Assembly: GCA_903789525.1 (NCBI GenBank)
Contig: CAIFER010000001.1
Span: 310,001 to 374,000, forward strand
Direction of reading: 5' to 3'
DNA: 64,000 nt
Source: an uncultured Aeriscardovia sp.
GTDB lineage: Bacteria; Actinomycetota; Actinomycetes; Actinomycetales; Bifidobacteriaceae
Below the pieces are notes generated by a model. That model saw only the letters and a program-made list of their open reading frames with translations. It was not told where the DNA came from and ran no database searches. Shown piece after piece: positions 51,753 to 62,049 of the stretch. Position 1 is the stretch's first letter. Every line of letters starts with the position of its first letter. The translations under genes and the position numbers were made by a program.

Positions 51753-51894
51753 GCCTACTCCTTGGGTTTCGCGTTAGACAGAAGCTTGAGAATACACATC
51801 TCCCAAGTTTCTTCACCAGTTTCAGTATAGAGATGAGGTTGGAATGTGAGCCTCATTTTTCTTCACATTCGGGGACGAGAATATAGTAGGGAAC

Positions 51895-53316
51895 GTGGCA
51901 AAAGGCGCATCAGTATCAGGGTTCCCGGAATGGCTTCCGCAGGAACGAGTCGTTGAACAAACAATCATTGACACTCTTCGTCGCATTTTCCAGTTACACG
52001 GTTTTTTGGGGATCGAGACGAGAGCTGTCGAAACAGGAGCGAGCTTGCTCAAAAAGGGCGAGACAAGCAAACAAATCTATCTGCTCTCGCGTCTTCAGGA
52101 TGTCGGGCATGAGTCAGATACGCCGCTTCCTCAGCGCCTTGGACTGCATTTTGATTTAACTGTCCCACTTTCTCGCTATGTGGTTGAGCACTCTGGCGAA
52201 CTTGTCTTCCCGTTCAAGCGGTGGCAAATTCAAAAAGTATGGCGTGGGGAGCGGCCACAAGACGGTCGTTTCCGGGAATTCGTCCAAGCTGATATCGATG
52301 TCGTCGGCAACGGGAATCTTCCATCGCATTACGAAGTGGAGCTTCCGCTTGTCATGCTGGAAGCACTCACCGCTCTCAAGCCGTTAGGGCTGCCGTCCGC
52401 GACGATTCACGTCAATAATCGTCAGCTGTCAGAAGGCTTCTATCGGGCAATTGGGCTCACTGATATCGAAGGGGTTCTGCGCGAAGTTGATAAGCTCGAC
52501 AAGATTGGTCCACACGAAGTAGCGCAGCTGTTGACGTCAACGTGTGGCGCTACTGCAGAGCAAGCGCAGGCATGCTTGGATCTCGCCACGATCACGACGG
52601 ATGACGAAAAGAAGCTTGCCTCACAGTTCACTGATCTGTGCGCACGGTATCACGTCGACACAGACTCGTCCGCATATGCGATGGCAATGCAAGGTCTCCA
52701 GACGGTGTCGATGATCATTTCACAGGCACGTGAAACGGATGCAGCCGAGGGATCGGTCATCGCAGATTTGGCGATTGCACGCGGACTGGATTATTACACG
52801 GGATCGGTGTACGAAACGAGCTTGGAAGGTGCACCAGAGCTTGGGTCCATCTGCTCCGGTGGACGGTACGACAACTTGGCACGGCAAGGCAACCACAAGT
52901 ATCCAGGTGTCGGTCTGTCGATCGGTCTGTCACGCTTGCTCTCGTACTTGTTGAGCGTACGGAAGGCGCGTGCAAGTCGTCAATCACCATCTGCCGTCAT
53001 GGTGGCTGTGTGGAACGAAGACGATCGTGCCTCGTCTAATCGCATTGCTTCCCAGCTGCGATCGCGCGGAATCAGTACGGATGTTGCTCCGAGCGCACAG
53101 AAGATCGGCAAACAGATTCGGTACGCATCACGCCTTGGCATTCCGTATGTCTGGTTCCCAGTCGATCCGAATGCACAAGCCGGTTCAGACAACACAACGC
53201 AGCAGGTTCGCAACATTATCACGGGTCAGCAAGAAACTGCAGATCCGGCGTCATGGAATCCTAGTAGCGTGTATGCACGTCAGCACATTGTTTTCGACAA
53301 GGACGGTCAACAGTGA
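51895..53316 (+). CDS. hisS: Histidine-tRNA ligase
   Basis: Class II motifs: [58 protein letters not shown]. Confidence 0.96.
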   Translation: MAKGASVSGFPEWLPQERVVEQTIIDTLRRIFQLHGFLGIETRAVETGASLLKKGETSKQIYLLSRLQDVGHESDTPLPQRLGLHFDLTVPLSRYVVEHSGELVFPFKRWQIQKVWRGERPQDGRFREFVQADIDVVGNGNLPSHYEVELPLVMLEALTALKPLGLPSATIHVNNRQLSEGFYRAIGLTDIEGVLREVDKLDKIGPHEVAQLLTSTCGATAEQAQACLDLATITTDDEKKLASQFTDLCARYHVDTDSSAYAMAMQGLQTVSMIISQARETDAAEGSVIADLAIARGLDYYTGSVYETSLEGAPELGSICSGGRYDNLARQGNHKYPGVGLSIGLSRLLSYLLSVRKARASRQSPSAVMVAVWNEDDRASSNRIASQLRSRGISTDVAPSAQKIGKQIRYASRLGIPYVWFPVDPNAQAGSDNTTQQVRNIITGQQETADPASWNPSSVYARQHIVFDKDGQQ

Positions 53317-55121
53317 GCAGAACAGAATATAAGACGCATTCTGCTTCGGAAGTCACCGAAGCATTGATTGGCACAACTGTCACGTTGGCAGGCTGGGTTG
53401 ATCGACGGCGTGATCATGGCGAAATGACGTTCATCGATTTGCGCGATCATTCCGGCCTTATTCAGATTGTCGTAGACCAGCCGAAGCTTGCCGAGGGTAT
53501 CAAGTCTGAGTACGTCATTCAAGTCACTGGTACTGTCGCACATCGTCCGAACGGCGAGGTCAACGATCATCTGGCTTCCGGTGCCATTGAAATTGATGCG
53601 AAGAAGATCACTGTTCTCTCGCAAGCTCGGACGCTTCCGTTCCAGGTGTCAACGATTCTCGAGAATAATGGCGATAATCCGCTGCCGGGCGAGGATGTTC
53701 GTCTGAAGTATCGTTATCTGGATTTGAGACGGCCTGCCATGCAAAAGCGCCTCAAGATGCGTTCTGACATGGCGCGTGCTGCTCGCGAATCGTTGTATCA
53801 GCAAGGGTTCGAAGAGGTTGAGACGCCGACGATGATCAAGTCCACGCCAGAAGGCGCGCGTGATTTCGTTGTTCCGGCTCGTCTGCAGCCAGGTTGCTGG
53901 TATGCACTTCCGCAGTCTCCGCAGTTGCTCAAGCAGTTGCTCATGGTTGGCGGTGTCGAACGCTACTTCCAGATGGCTCGTTGCTATCGCGATGAGGATT
54001 TCCGTGCTGATCGTCAGCCAGAGTTCACGCAGCTTGATATGGAAATGAGCTACGTTGGTCAGGAAGATGTCATCGCCATGGGTGAGAAAGTCATCCATGA
54101 CATTTGGAAGTCGCAAGGCTATGACATCCCAACACCACTACCGCGCATCAATTGGCAAGACGCCATGGATTGGTATGGTTCTGATAAGCCAGATCTCCGC
54201 TTTGGCAATAAGCTCGTGGATTTGACTGACTTCTTCAAGGACACTCCATTCCGCATTTTCCAAGCTGACTATGTGGGAGCTGTGTTGTACAAGGGCGGTG
54301 CAAGTTTGCATCGTCGTCAGTTTGACGATTGGCAGTCATGGGCTCGTCAGCGTGGTGCCAAGGGACTGGCATATGCGATCTTCAAGGACGGCGAAGTTAC
54401 TGGCCCTGTCGCCAAGCATATTTCCGATGCGGAGCGTGCCGGCTTGAAGGAAGCTGTCAAAGGTGAAGATGGAGATGCCGTCTTCTTCGCGGCTGGACCT
54501 CGAGAGGGCTCTCAGATGCTCCTCGGCCTTGTTCGCCGTGAAATTGCTCGTCGTCAAGGGCTGCTTGATCCACATAAGTTTGCTTTCACGTGGGTTGTTA
54601 ACTTCCCACTGTTCCGTCGCGCGGACGATCCTAATGATGATCATGTCGCAGTCGGTCATTCACAGTGGACGTCGATGCATCATCCATTCACCATGCCGAG
54701 CAAGGATTGGATCGATAAGTTCGATCAGGATCCGGGTCATGCTATGTCTGATTCGTACGACATCGTGTGCAATGGTCTGGAAATGGGCGGTGGATCTGTG
54801 CGTATTCACCGTGATGATATTCAGGATCGTGTCTTCAAGGTCTTGGGGATCAGTCAAGAAGAGGCTCACCGTAAGTTTGGCTTCCTACTTGACGCATTCA
54901 AGTTTGGAGCACCGCCTCACGCTGGTATGGCAATTGGCTGGGATCGCTGCGTTGCCATTATGGCTGGTGTTGATTCCATCCGTGATGTCATTGCATTCCC
55001 GAAGGCTCACTCGGGTGAAGATCCAATGACGGGTGCGCCGGCTCCGATTACTGCCCAGCAGCGTCGTGAGACAGGTGTGGATGCTACACCTGATCACACT
55101 CAAGCGGATCGCCATCAGTAA
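53313..55121 (+). CDS. aspS: Aspartate-tRNA ligase
   Basis: [63 protein letters not shown] start overlaps hisS stop (GTGA). Confidence 0.97.
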   Translation: MSRTEYKTHSASEVTEALIGTTVTLAGWVDRRRDHGEMTFIDLRDHSGLIQIVVDQPKLAEGIKSEYVIQVTGTVAHRPNGEVNDHLASGAIEIDAKKITVLSQARTLPFQVSTILENNGDNPLPGEDVRLKYRYLDLRRPAMQKRLKMRSDMARAARESLYQQGFEEVETPTMIKSTPEGARDFVVPARLQPGCWYALPQSPQLLKQLLMVGGVERYFQMARCYRDEDFRADRQPEFTQLDMEMSYVGQEDVIAMGEKVIHDIWKSQGYDIPTPLPRINWQDAMDWYGSDKPDLRFGNKLVDLTDFFKDTPFRIFQADYVGAVLYKGGASLHRRQFDDWQSWARQRGAKGLAYAIFKDGEVTGPVAKHISDAERAGLKEAVKGEDGDAVFFAAGPREGSQMLLGLVRREIARRQGLLDPHKFAFTWVVNFPLFRRADDPNDDHVAVGHSQWTSMHHPFTMPSKDWIDKFDQDPGHAMSDSYDIVCNGLEMGGGSVRIHRDDIQDRVFKVLGISQEEAHRKFGFLLDAFKFGAPPHAGMAIGWDRCVAIMAGVDSIRDVIAFPKAHSGEDPMTGAPAPITAQQRRETGVDATPDHTQADRHQ

Positions 55122-55141
55122 TGAAGTAGTGAGATTATTTC

Positions 55142-55178
55142 AGGCGGAGAAGGTGAGTAACTTTCTCCGCCCTTTTTT
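55142..55178 (+). terminator. Rho-independent terminator after aspS
   Basis: GGCGGAGAA...TTCTCCGCC then C-TTTTTT. Confidence 0.9.
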
Positions 55179-55205
55179 ATCGCGTTGACATGAGGAAGGG
55201 TCGAA

Positions 55206-57830
55206 ATGAAGAGCACAACAGAGCAGGTAGATCAGCACAGCGGTCGCAAGCCTCTGTCTTTGCTTGATCTTGCAGGTCTCGAGGATCCCAAGCCGCCTAC
55301 GCAGGATGAGATTTTCGATCGATTCTTCCAGTGGGTTTCGTCGCGAGGCTATACGCCGTGGTCGCATCAACAGGATGCTGTCCTCGATCTGCTGACGGGT
55401 TCGTCGGTGATTTTGGGTACGCCGACTGGTTCAGGTAAGTCCATGGTTGCGCAAGCCCTCATGTTCGATGCGTTAGCGACGGGTAAGCGCGGATGGTATA
55501 CGGCACCGATTAAGGCGCTGGTGTCTGAGAAGTTCTTCGATTTTGTCTCGATTTTCGGCAAAGACAACGTGGGAATGATCACGGGCGATTCGCATATCAA
55601 CACGGATGCCCCTATCATTTGCTGCACCGCTGAGATTCTTGCTAATGAGGCGCTTGAAGGGCATGCGGACGAGATTGACATGGTAGCGATGGATGAATTC
55701 CACTACTTTGGGGACTCGCAACGCGGTTGGGCGTGGCAAGTTCCTCTGCTCACATTGCCGCATACGATTTTTCTTCTCATGAGTGCAACGCTGGGGGATA
55801 CGTCAAGTATCGTCAAGCTCCTGGAACGGCAAAATGAGCACCCGGTAGATGTGATTGCCGATGCTCCGCGGCCCGTTCCGTTGAGCTATAAATACGTTCA
55901 GACAGCAGTTCCGCAAACGATCGACGAGCTGATGCACGGTGGGAAATCGCCGATTTATATTGTTCATTTTTCGCAAGCGGCAGCCGTCACAACAGCACAA
56001 ATGCTCTCCAGTTACGGTGTTGCCACGCGTGAACAGCGTGATGCAATCAAGCAAGCTATTCACGGATTCTCGTTTACGACAAAGTTTGGTCAAACACTGC
56101 GGCACTTACTCGTTACTGGTGTCGGGGTACATCACGCAGGTATGCTTCCGCGTTACCGCCGCCTTGTTGAGCAGCTCGCTCAGCACGGTCTCCTTCCAGT
56201 GATCTGTGGCACTGACACGCTCGGTGTTGGTATCAATGTGCCGATCCACACAGTTCTCATGACGGCGCTGGTCAAGTTTGATGGCAGCCGCGAGCGCAGG
56301 CTCAAAGCGCGGGAATTCCATCAGATTGCTGGTCGTGCTGGTCGTTCTGGCTTTGATAGCGAAGGGCTGGTCGTCTGTGAAGCCCCCGAGTACGAGATTG
56401 AAAATGCGAAGGCGTTTGCGAAAGCGAACGGTGATCCGAAGAAGATTCGCAAGATTCACAAGAAGAGCCCAGAAAAGGGAACGATCAGTTGGGATGAACA
56501 AACATTTCGCAAACTGATTGCTGCTCCACCTGAGACGCTCGTTCCACATCTGCAGATTACGCACGCTCTCGTTCTGAACGAGGTGTGGCAAGGTGGAGAT
56601 GCTCATGAGCGTATTGACCGGCTCATTAACGAATCACTGCAACCAGATCGCCAGAAGCGGGAACTTGAACAGCGTGCGGACGAAATTATGGCCACGCTCA
56701 TCAACGCTGGGATCGTCGATCGAGAAGAGCAGCCGGATGGGTCAGTCGATTACAGTACAACGCTCGACGTGCCGGACAACTTTGCACTCGACGAACCCCT
56801 CTCTCCGTTCTTGCTGGCTGCACTTGAGCTACTCGATCCGGATTCGCCGTCGTATGATCTCGACCTCATTTCGATGGTCGAAGCGACACTCGAAGATCCG
56901 CTTCCAGTGTTAAAAGCGCAACAACGCCAGGCGCGCAACGAGGCGTCGTTGAAGATGCGCGACGAGGGAGTCGAGTATGAGGATCGCGTTGAAAAGCTAC
57001 AGGAAGTCACGTATCCGAAGCCGCTGAACTCGTTGTTAACTGACGCTTTCGAGAAATACTGTCATGACGTTCCGTGGGCGCGTGATTATCAGCTCTCACC
57101 GAAATCAGTTGTTCGGGACATGGTGGAGTCTGCGTCAGATTTCAATGAATATATTTCGCGGTATCAGATCTCGAGAGCCGAGGGCACAGTACTGCGTTAT
57201 TTGTCGGATGCATATCGAGTATTGTCGCGCACTGTCCCGGATGACAAGAAGACGGATGGCATTGACGACATCACCGACTGGCTCAGTGTTATTATTCGCG
57301 GTATCGATTCGTCACTGGTGGACGAATGGGAAAATACCGGGAGTGAAGCTCAGAACGAGAGTGCTCAACAGGCACAGAATGCACACGCGCCACGTGCCGA
57401 TGTCAATGGGATTCGCGATCGGCATGGTCTGGAGCTGCTGGTGCGCAACTCTCTGTTCCGGCGTGTGATTTTGATCAGTCAGCAGCGCGATGATCTTCTT
57501 GGTGAGATGGATTCTGCGTGGTCAATGGGCCGACGCGCGTGGTCGGATACGCTCGATGACATCTACGACGAGCATGACAGTATCGCAACCGATCAAGAAG
57601 CTCGATCTCGTGACTTCTTTATTCTCGATGAAAGCCATGAAAAGGATGGAACATGGCACGTTCGTCAGATTCTCGACGACAGCGATGGGGATCATGATTG
57701 GACGATTGATGGAATTGTTGATATCCATGCGACCCAAGATGAGGGACAGATCGTTTTCACAGATTACCGCGTCGCCACAGTTCAAGAGTTGTTGGATTCC
57801 GGCGATGATATCAGCGAGAGCGAGCGATGA
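55206..57830 (+). CDS. Ski2-like DEAD/DEAH-box helicase with DUF3516 domain
   Basis: GTPTGSGKSMVAQALMFDAL, DEFHYFGD, LMSATLGD, HQIAGRAGRSGFD; actinobacterial DUF3516 architecture. Confidence 0.9.
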   Translation: MKSTTEQVDQHSGRKPLSLLDLAGLEDPKPPTQDEIFDRFFQWVSSRGYTPWSHQQDAVLDLLTGSSVILGTPTGSGKSMVAQALMFDALATGKRGWYTAPIKALVSEKFFDFVSIFGKDNVGMITGDSHINTDAPIICCTAEILANEALEGHADEIDMVAMDEFHYFGDSQRGWAWQVPLLTLPHTIFLLMSATLGDTSSIVKLLERQNEHPVDVIADAPRPVPLSYKYVQTAVPQTIDELMHGGKSPIYIVHFSQAAAVTTAQMLSSYGVATREQRDAIKQAIHGFSFTTKFGQTLRHLLVTGVGVHHAGMLPRYRRLVEQLAQHGLLPVICGTDTLGVGINVPIHTVLMTALVKFDGSRERRLKAREFHQIAGRAGRSGFDSEGLVVCEAPEYEIENAKAFAKANGDPKKIRKIHKKSPEKGTISWDEQTFRKLIAAPPETLVPHLQITHALVLNEVWQGGDAHERIDRLINESLQPDRQKRELEQRADEIMATLINAGIVDREEQPDGSVDYSTTLDVPDNFALDEPLSPFLLAALELLDPDSPSYDLDLISMVEATLEDPLPVLKAQQRQARNEASLKMRDEGVEYEDRVEKLQEVTYPKPLNSLLTDAFEKYCHDVPWARDYQLSPKSVVRDMVESASDFNEYISRYQISRAEGTVLRYLSDAYRVLSRTVPDDKKTDGIDDITDWLSVIIRGIDSSLVDEWENTGSEAQNESAQQAQNAHAPRADVNGIRDRHGLELLVRNSLFRRVILISQQRDDLLGEMDSAWSMGRRAWSDTLDDIYDEHDSIATDQEARSRDFFILDESHEKDGTWHVRQILDDSDGDHDWTIDGIVDIHATQDEGQIVFTDYRVATVQELLDSGDDISESER

Positions 57831-57833
57831 ATG

Positions 57834-59282
57834 ATGGCTGATGATTTGTTTTCGCAGGCGGATGTTCCGCAGCATCGTGTGACGAGGCCGCTTGCCGTGC
57901 GAATGCGTCCTGTCACCCTCGATGATGTGGTGGGACAACCTGATGCTCTTGAAAAGGGATCTCCGTTGCGCAGATTGGCAGCTCCTCAAGGTTCTGATCA
58001 GCTTGCAGCGCCGAGTTCTGTTATTTTGTTCGGACCACCGGGTGTTGGCAAGACAACGGTTGCCACAATTGTTGCTCGGCAGTCAGGTCGTGCATTCCGG
58101 CAGCTGTCCGCAGTCACCAGTGGTGTGCAAGATGTACGACGAGTATTGGCAGATGCGCGAGAGCTTCTCATTACACAAGGCAAAGAGACGATCCTGTTTA
58201 TTGATGAGGTCCATCGCTTTTCAAAAGCTCAGCAAGACGCATTGCTGCCGGCGGTGGAAAATCGCGATGTGACATTTATTGCGGCGACGACGGAAAATCC
58301 GAGTTTCTCTGTTATCTCACCGCTGCTGTCTCGTTCGGTCGTTGTCAAGTTGAAACCGTTGTCAGACACGTCGCTCAACACGATTATTGATCGGGCGTTG
58401 ACGTCACCACAGGGTTTAAACGGGAAGATCACACTCAACGATGACGCGCGTGATCAGATCATCCGATTTGCTGGAGGGGATGCGCGGAAGGCGTTGACAG
58501 TTCTCGAATCTGCGGCTGGTGCGGTCGATCAGCGCGTGGGCACAAAAGCTGATGCGCGCCGCATTGTCACCGCCGCAATCGTCGACGAAGTCATGCAGTC
58601 AGCGCATATTCGTTACGACAAGAAGGGTGACGAGCACTATGACGTCGCGTCCGCTTTCATCAAGTCAATGCGCGGATCTGATGTCGATGCTGCTTTGCAC
58701 TACCTAGCCAGAATGATTCGTGGGGGAGAAGACCCTCGATTTATTGCACGCCGCATCATGATCGCTGCGTCTGAAGAAGTAGGAATGGCTGCACCTGGTA
58801 TCCTTCAGCTGACAGTGGCAGCGGCTCAAGCTGTTGCGATGGTCGGCATGCCAGAGGCGCAGCTCATACTGTCCCAAGCGGTCATTGCAGTGGCGACGGC
58901 TCCAAAGTCGAATGCCTGCTATCTCGCACTCGATGCTGCGCTCAAAGATGTGGATGCAGGAAACTTCGGATCTGTCCCGCTGCATTTGCGGAACGCTCCA
59001 ACTCGACTCATGCAAAAGTGGGGTAATCACGAGGGATACAAGTATGCGCACGACTGGCCGGACGATATCGCACCGCAGCAGTATATGCCACAGCCTTTGA
59101 TCGGTCATGAGTATTACCATCCGAAGAAAAGCGGGTATGAAGCTCAAATTGCAGCACGTCTGCCATGGGTGCGACGTATTCTGCGAGGAGATGATCCTGC
59201 TCATCTCAACCCAGTCGATCACGAAGATGTTGGACCGAATGCAAAGACGTCAGATCGGAGCGAGCATGACAAAAAGAAGTAA
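57834..59282 (+). CDS. rarA: Replication-associated recombination protein A (RarA/MgsA AAA+ ATPase)
   Basis: RPVTLDDVVGQ, LFGPPGVGKTTVATIVARQSG, FIDEVHRFSKAQQDALLPAVE, TTENPSF. Confidence 0.95.
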   Translation: MADDLFSQADVPQHRVTRPLAVRMRPVTLDDVVGQPDALEKGSPLRRLAAPQGSDQLAAPSSVILFGPPGVGKTTVATIVARQSGRAFRQLSAVTSGVQDVRRVLADARELLITQGKETILFIDEVHRFSKAQQDALLPAVENRDVTFIAATTENPSFSVISPLLSRSVVVKLKPLSDTSLNTIIDRALTSPQGLNGKITLNDDARDQIIRFAGGDARKALTVLESAAGAVDQRVGTKADARRIVTAAIVDEVMQSAHIRYDKKGDEHYDVASAFIKSMRGSDVDAALHYLARMIRGGEDPRFIARRIMIAASEEVGMAAPGILQLTVAAAQAVAMVGMPEAQLILSQAVIAVATAPKSNACYLALDAALKDVDAGNFGSVPLHLRNAPTRLMQKWGNHEGYKYAHDWPDDIAPQQYMPQPLIGHEYYHPKKSGYEAQIAARLPWVRRILRGDDPAHLNPVDHEDVGPNAKTSDRSEHDKKK

Positions 59283-60339
59283 TGGTGTGCAGCGTGTCGT
59301 GCGTTGGTGCGTTTGTGCGCTGGCATGTGCCGGTCTGTGCATGACATCAGCATGCGGGAATGCGCAGAGTTCCGTGCAGCAAGCCGAAGAAAAAAGTTCA
59401 ACCGTTCTTCACGCGCAGGAGCAAGCACGTCAGCTGCAGCAAAAGACGGTATCGTTTATTACGACTGTCGGGCGGTCTGGAAGTTTTCGTGCGGCAAGCC
59501 AAAATGACATACGCACACAATTGTCAAACGCTGGATATGTGTTTGGTCCGTCCGTGAGTTCTAATGACACGCTTGAGCAGATGCAGACGTTCGAATCCGC
59601 GTTGGCTGCGAAACCTGCTGTCATTCTTCTCACACCTGCTCAGCAAACGGGTTGGACGGGTGAACTGAAAAAAGCGCGTGCCAGCAAGATTCCCGTCATT
59701 TTGGTGGGTCGAACAGTTAAGCCGGCAAACTCGCACCTGTATCGCAGTGTGATTGGGCCGTCAGACGTATGGGCAGGTCGGCAAGCGGCTTTGTACGTGA
59801 ACTCTTTGCTCGCTAAACCAGATCAGTCAACGGGTGATAGCACACAACAGCAAACGCTGCATGGACTAGTCATTCAAGGTCCATTAGGTGATTCGCAGAC
59901 GAATGGTCGCATGAAAGGGTGGTCGGAAACGATCTCACCTCGTGTGAACGTGGTCGCTCAGGCGAATGGAGATTGGACACGAACATCCGGAAGAACCATC
60001 ACAGCAACGTTGCTCCGTCAGCATCGAAACGATCACATTAGTTTTATTTTTGCGCTCAACGATGCGATGGCATTAGGTGCTGCTCAAGCAGTCGAGCAAG
60101 AAGGACTTCGCGGGAAAGTTCATATCGTCTCTATTGATGCGACGCGTGCAGGCCTGATGGGATTGATCAATGGTGATCTCGATCGGGTCATCGAATACAA
60201 TCCGTTGATGGGTCCAGAAGTGATGACAACTGTGACAGCTCTCTTAAGTGGGAAGAAAGTCGCGCGCCGAGTCGTTGTTCCGTCACGTGTTTTCACTGCT
60301 CACAGTGCACAATTAGTGCTCGACGATCGCGTGTATTAA
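59266..60339 (+). CDS. Lipoprotein, sugar-binding-protein (PBP type I) family
   Basis: N-terminal signal CALACAGLCMTSACGN; VILLTPAQQTGWTGELKKARASKIPVILVGRTV...FALNDAMALGAAQAVEQEGLRGKVHIVSIDATRAGLMGLINGDLDRVIEYNP; ATG 59266 overlaps rarA stop. Confidence 0.85.
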   Translation: MTKRSNGVQRVVRWCVCALACAGLCMTSACGNAQSSVQQAEEKSSTVLHAQEQARQLQQKTVSFITTVGRSGSFRAASQNDIRTQLSNAGYVFGPSVSSNDTLEQMQTFESALAAKPAVILLTPAQQTGWTGELKKARASKIPVILVGRTVKPANSHLYRSVIGPSDVWAGRQAALYVNSLLAKPDQSTGDSTQQQTLHGLVIQGPLGDSQTNGRMKGWSETISPRVNVVAQANGDWTRTSGRTITATLLRQHRNDHISFIFALNDAMALGAAQAVEQEGLRGKVHIVSIDATRAGLMGLINGDLDRVIEYNPLMGPEVMTTVTALLSGKKVARRVVVPSRVFTAHSAQLVLDDRVY

Positions 60340-60485
60340 GCAGTGGATAAGTAGTGAATATTCCGTGATCGATCTCTTTTATCTTGATTGATGTAGGTAT
60401 AAAAAAGCTCCCGGCTGTGTGATGCGGTCGAGAGCTTTTGTATGAATAACTAAATATTGAGGTTATTGAAAGACGAATGCGGTGA

Positions 60486-61931
60486 TTACTCGCTTCGTGT
60501 CGTCTTGCACAGTGGATCCCATGCTTCTACCTCAACTGGCTTGCTGTTAGCCACTGCGAGGGTTGCTTCATCGAGGTATTCCTTGCGGATAACCACATCG
60601 TAGACGAAGTCTGAGAACCATTCGTCAGACATCACGAAATAACCGTTTTGGCCAGGCTCTTTGCCCCAGCTATTTTCGATCTTCCAACGATCCGGCTTAC
60701 CGTTCTCATCCAGATCCACGCCCTGGATTGTCATCGCATGATTGCCGATGGACTCCAGGTAGCGCAGGCGATCAGCCTTGTTGAGAGTGTAGTGAACGTC
60801 GAACAGGTCTTCCACATTCACACTCTTGCGATCGAAGATGCCCTTGTCACGCAAGCTGAAGATGAGGCAATCGCATGCGAACCATGCTGGGTGACCGTCT
60901 TTGAGCTGAGCGATGAGAGCCTTCTTGATGGTGTCCATGCCCACATTCGCGAAGCTGATGTCGTGGCCACCGACCACATTGCCCTCATGCTTGATGGAAT
61001 ACACGTGGCCGTATGGCTTCTGCGGAGCATCCATGAGATCAACGTAATCGAATACGTCGAGCGGCAGATACTTGTGTGCGAACTCGAGAGGAGTGATATT
61101 GCGCTCTTGAATGACCTTGCCCGGCACGAAGCCCTTCTTTGCGCGAGCTTCCTTCTGCTTCTTCACTTCTGCAGATTCAGAATCGTCGGACTCGTCTTTG
61201 ACACGAACAACAAAGTCAAATGACTTCGGAGGTTCACCCAAGCTGATCGCCAGCATGCGATAGATATCATCCAGCTGATGATTCTTCACTTCACGCAAGG
61301 TGGCCAGTGTCTCACCATTCTCGTGACGACGGCGAAGCTCAGCAGCGTCCTCACGGCACTTGGCGTCCACGTACTGGTCCATATCCGACGAGTTCTCAGC
61401 ATTCTTAGACTCTGGGAACGCTTCCTTCGGCATGAGACCATACTTGCGCACGAGGTTGGCGAACATCCACCACCAGCCGCCGTCGGACGTTGGTTCTTCG
61501 TTAATAGTTTCGAACAAGCGGCTGTTCAGCGGCTCATCGAGTGTGTCGAGAACAGATTCGAGGTAGAAGTTTGCCTTCTCGAGCTTGTCCCAGAAGAACA
61601 GATACGTTTCAGAAAGCTCAAAATCTTCCAAGCCAAGTGAGTGGATGATTTCGTAGCGGCACACATTCAGACCGGCGAACATCCAGCAACGTCCAGAACG
61701 CTTCTGATTAGTGATGGAACCTTGCTTCAGCTCAAGGGAGAACGTACGCGGCAGGCTGCGAACACCTTCGTAATCGGTTGCTGCGGCAAGAATGCCATTA
61801 TTGACAGCCGCATTTGCGGAGACACGGTATGCGCGCTGAGCGTTGAAGCTACTCGCGTATCCTTCATTCATTGACGGAGTGACCGCTCCATCCGCTGAAG
61901 GCAAGGATGGAATTGATGATGTTTGTACCAT
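60486..61931 (-). CDS. pepC: C1-family aminopeptidase (bleomycin hydrolase/PepC)
   Basis: NQKRSGRCWMFAGLNVCRYEI catalytic Cys; GVDLDENGKPDRWKIENSWGKEPGQNGYFVMSDEWF catalytic Asn region. Confidence 0.95.
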   Translation of the reverse strand: MVQTSSIPSLPSADGAVTPSMNEGYASSFNAQRAYRVSANAAVNNGILAAATDYEGVRSLPRTFSLELKQGSITNQKRSGRCWMFAGLNVCRYEIIHSLGLEDFELSETYLFFWDKLEKANFYLESVLDTLDEPLNSRLFETINEEPTSDGGWWWMFANLVRKYGLMPKEAFPESKNAENSSDMDQYVDAKCREDAAELRRRHENGETLATLREVKNHQLDDIYRMLAISLGEPPKSFDFVVRVKDESDDSESAEVKKQKEARAKKGFVPGKVIQERNITPLEFAHKYLPLDVFDYVDLMDAPQKPYGHVYSIKHEGNVVGGHDISFANVGMDTIKKALIAQLKDGHPAWFACDCLIFSLRDKGIFDRKSVNVEDLFDVHYTLNKADRLRYLESIGNHAMTIQGVDLDENGKPDRWKIENSWGKEPGQNGYFVMSDEWFSDFVYDVVIRKEYLDEATLAVANSKPVEVEAWDPLCKTTRSE

Positions 61932-62049
61932 GCACTTTATGATAGCGGGTCATCCACGATAAACATGCGGTGCGAAACATGCCGGAAATATCATGTAGAA
62001 TAAGCCTCTAGAATTAACCGGACTCTCTGGGAAGTTTGGAGATGGATCA

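Noticed and set aside
60402-60440. Possible terminator AAAAAGCTCCCGG...GAGAGCTTTT between convergent lipoprotein and pepC genes
   Set aside because: Stem is interrupted and T tract weak; plausible but not strong enough to list as a feature.
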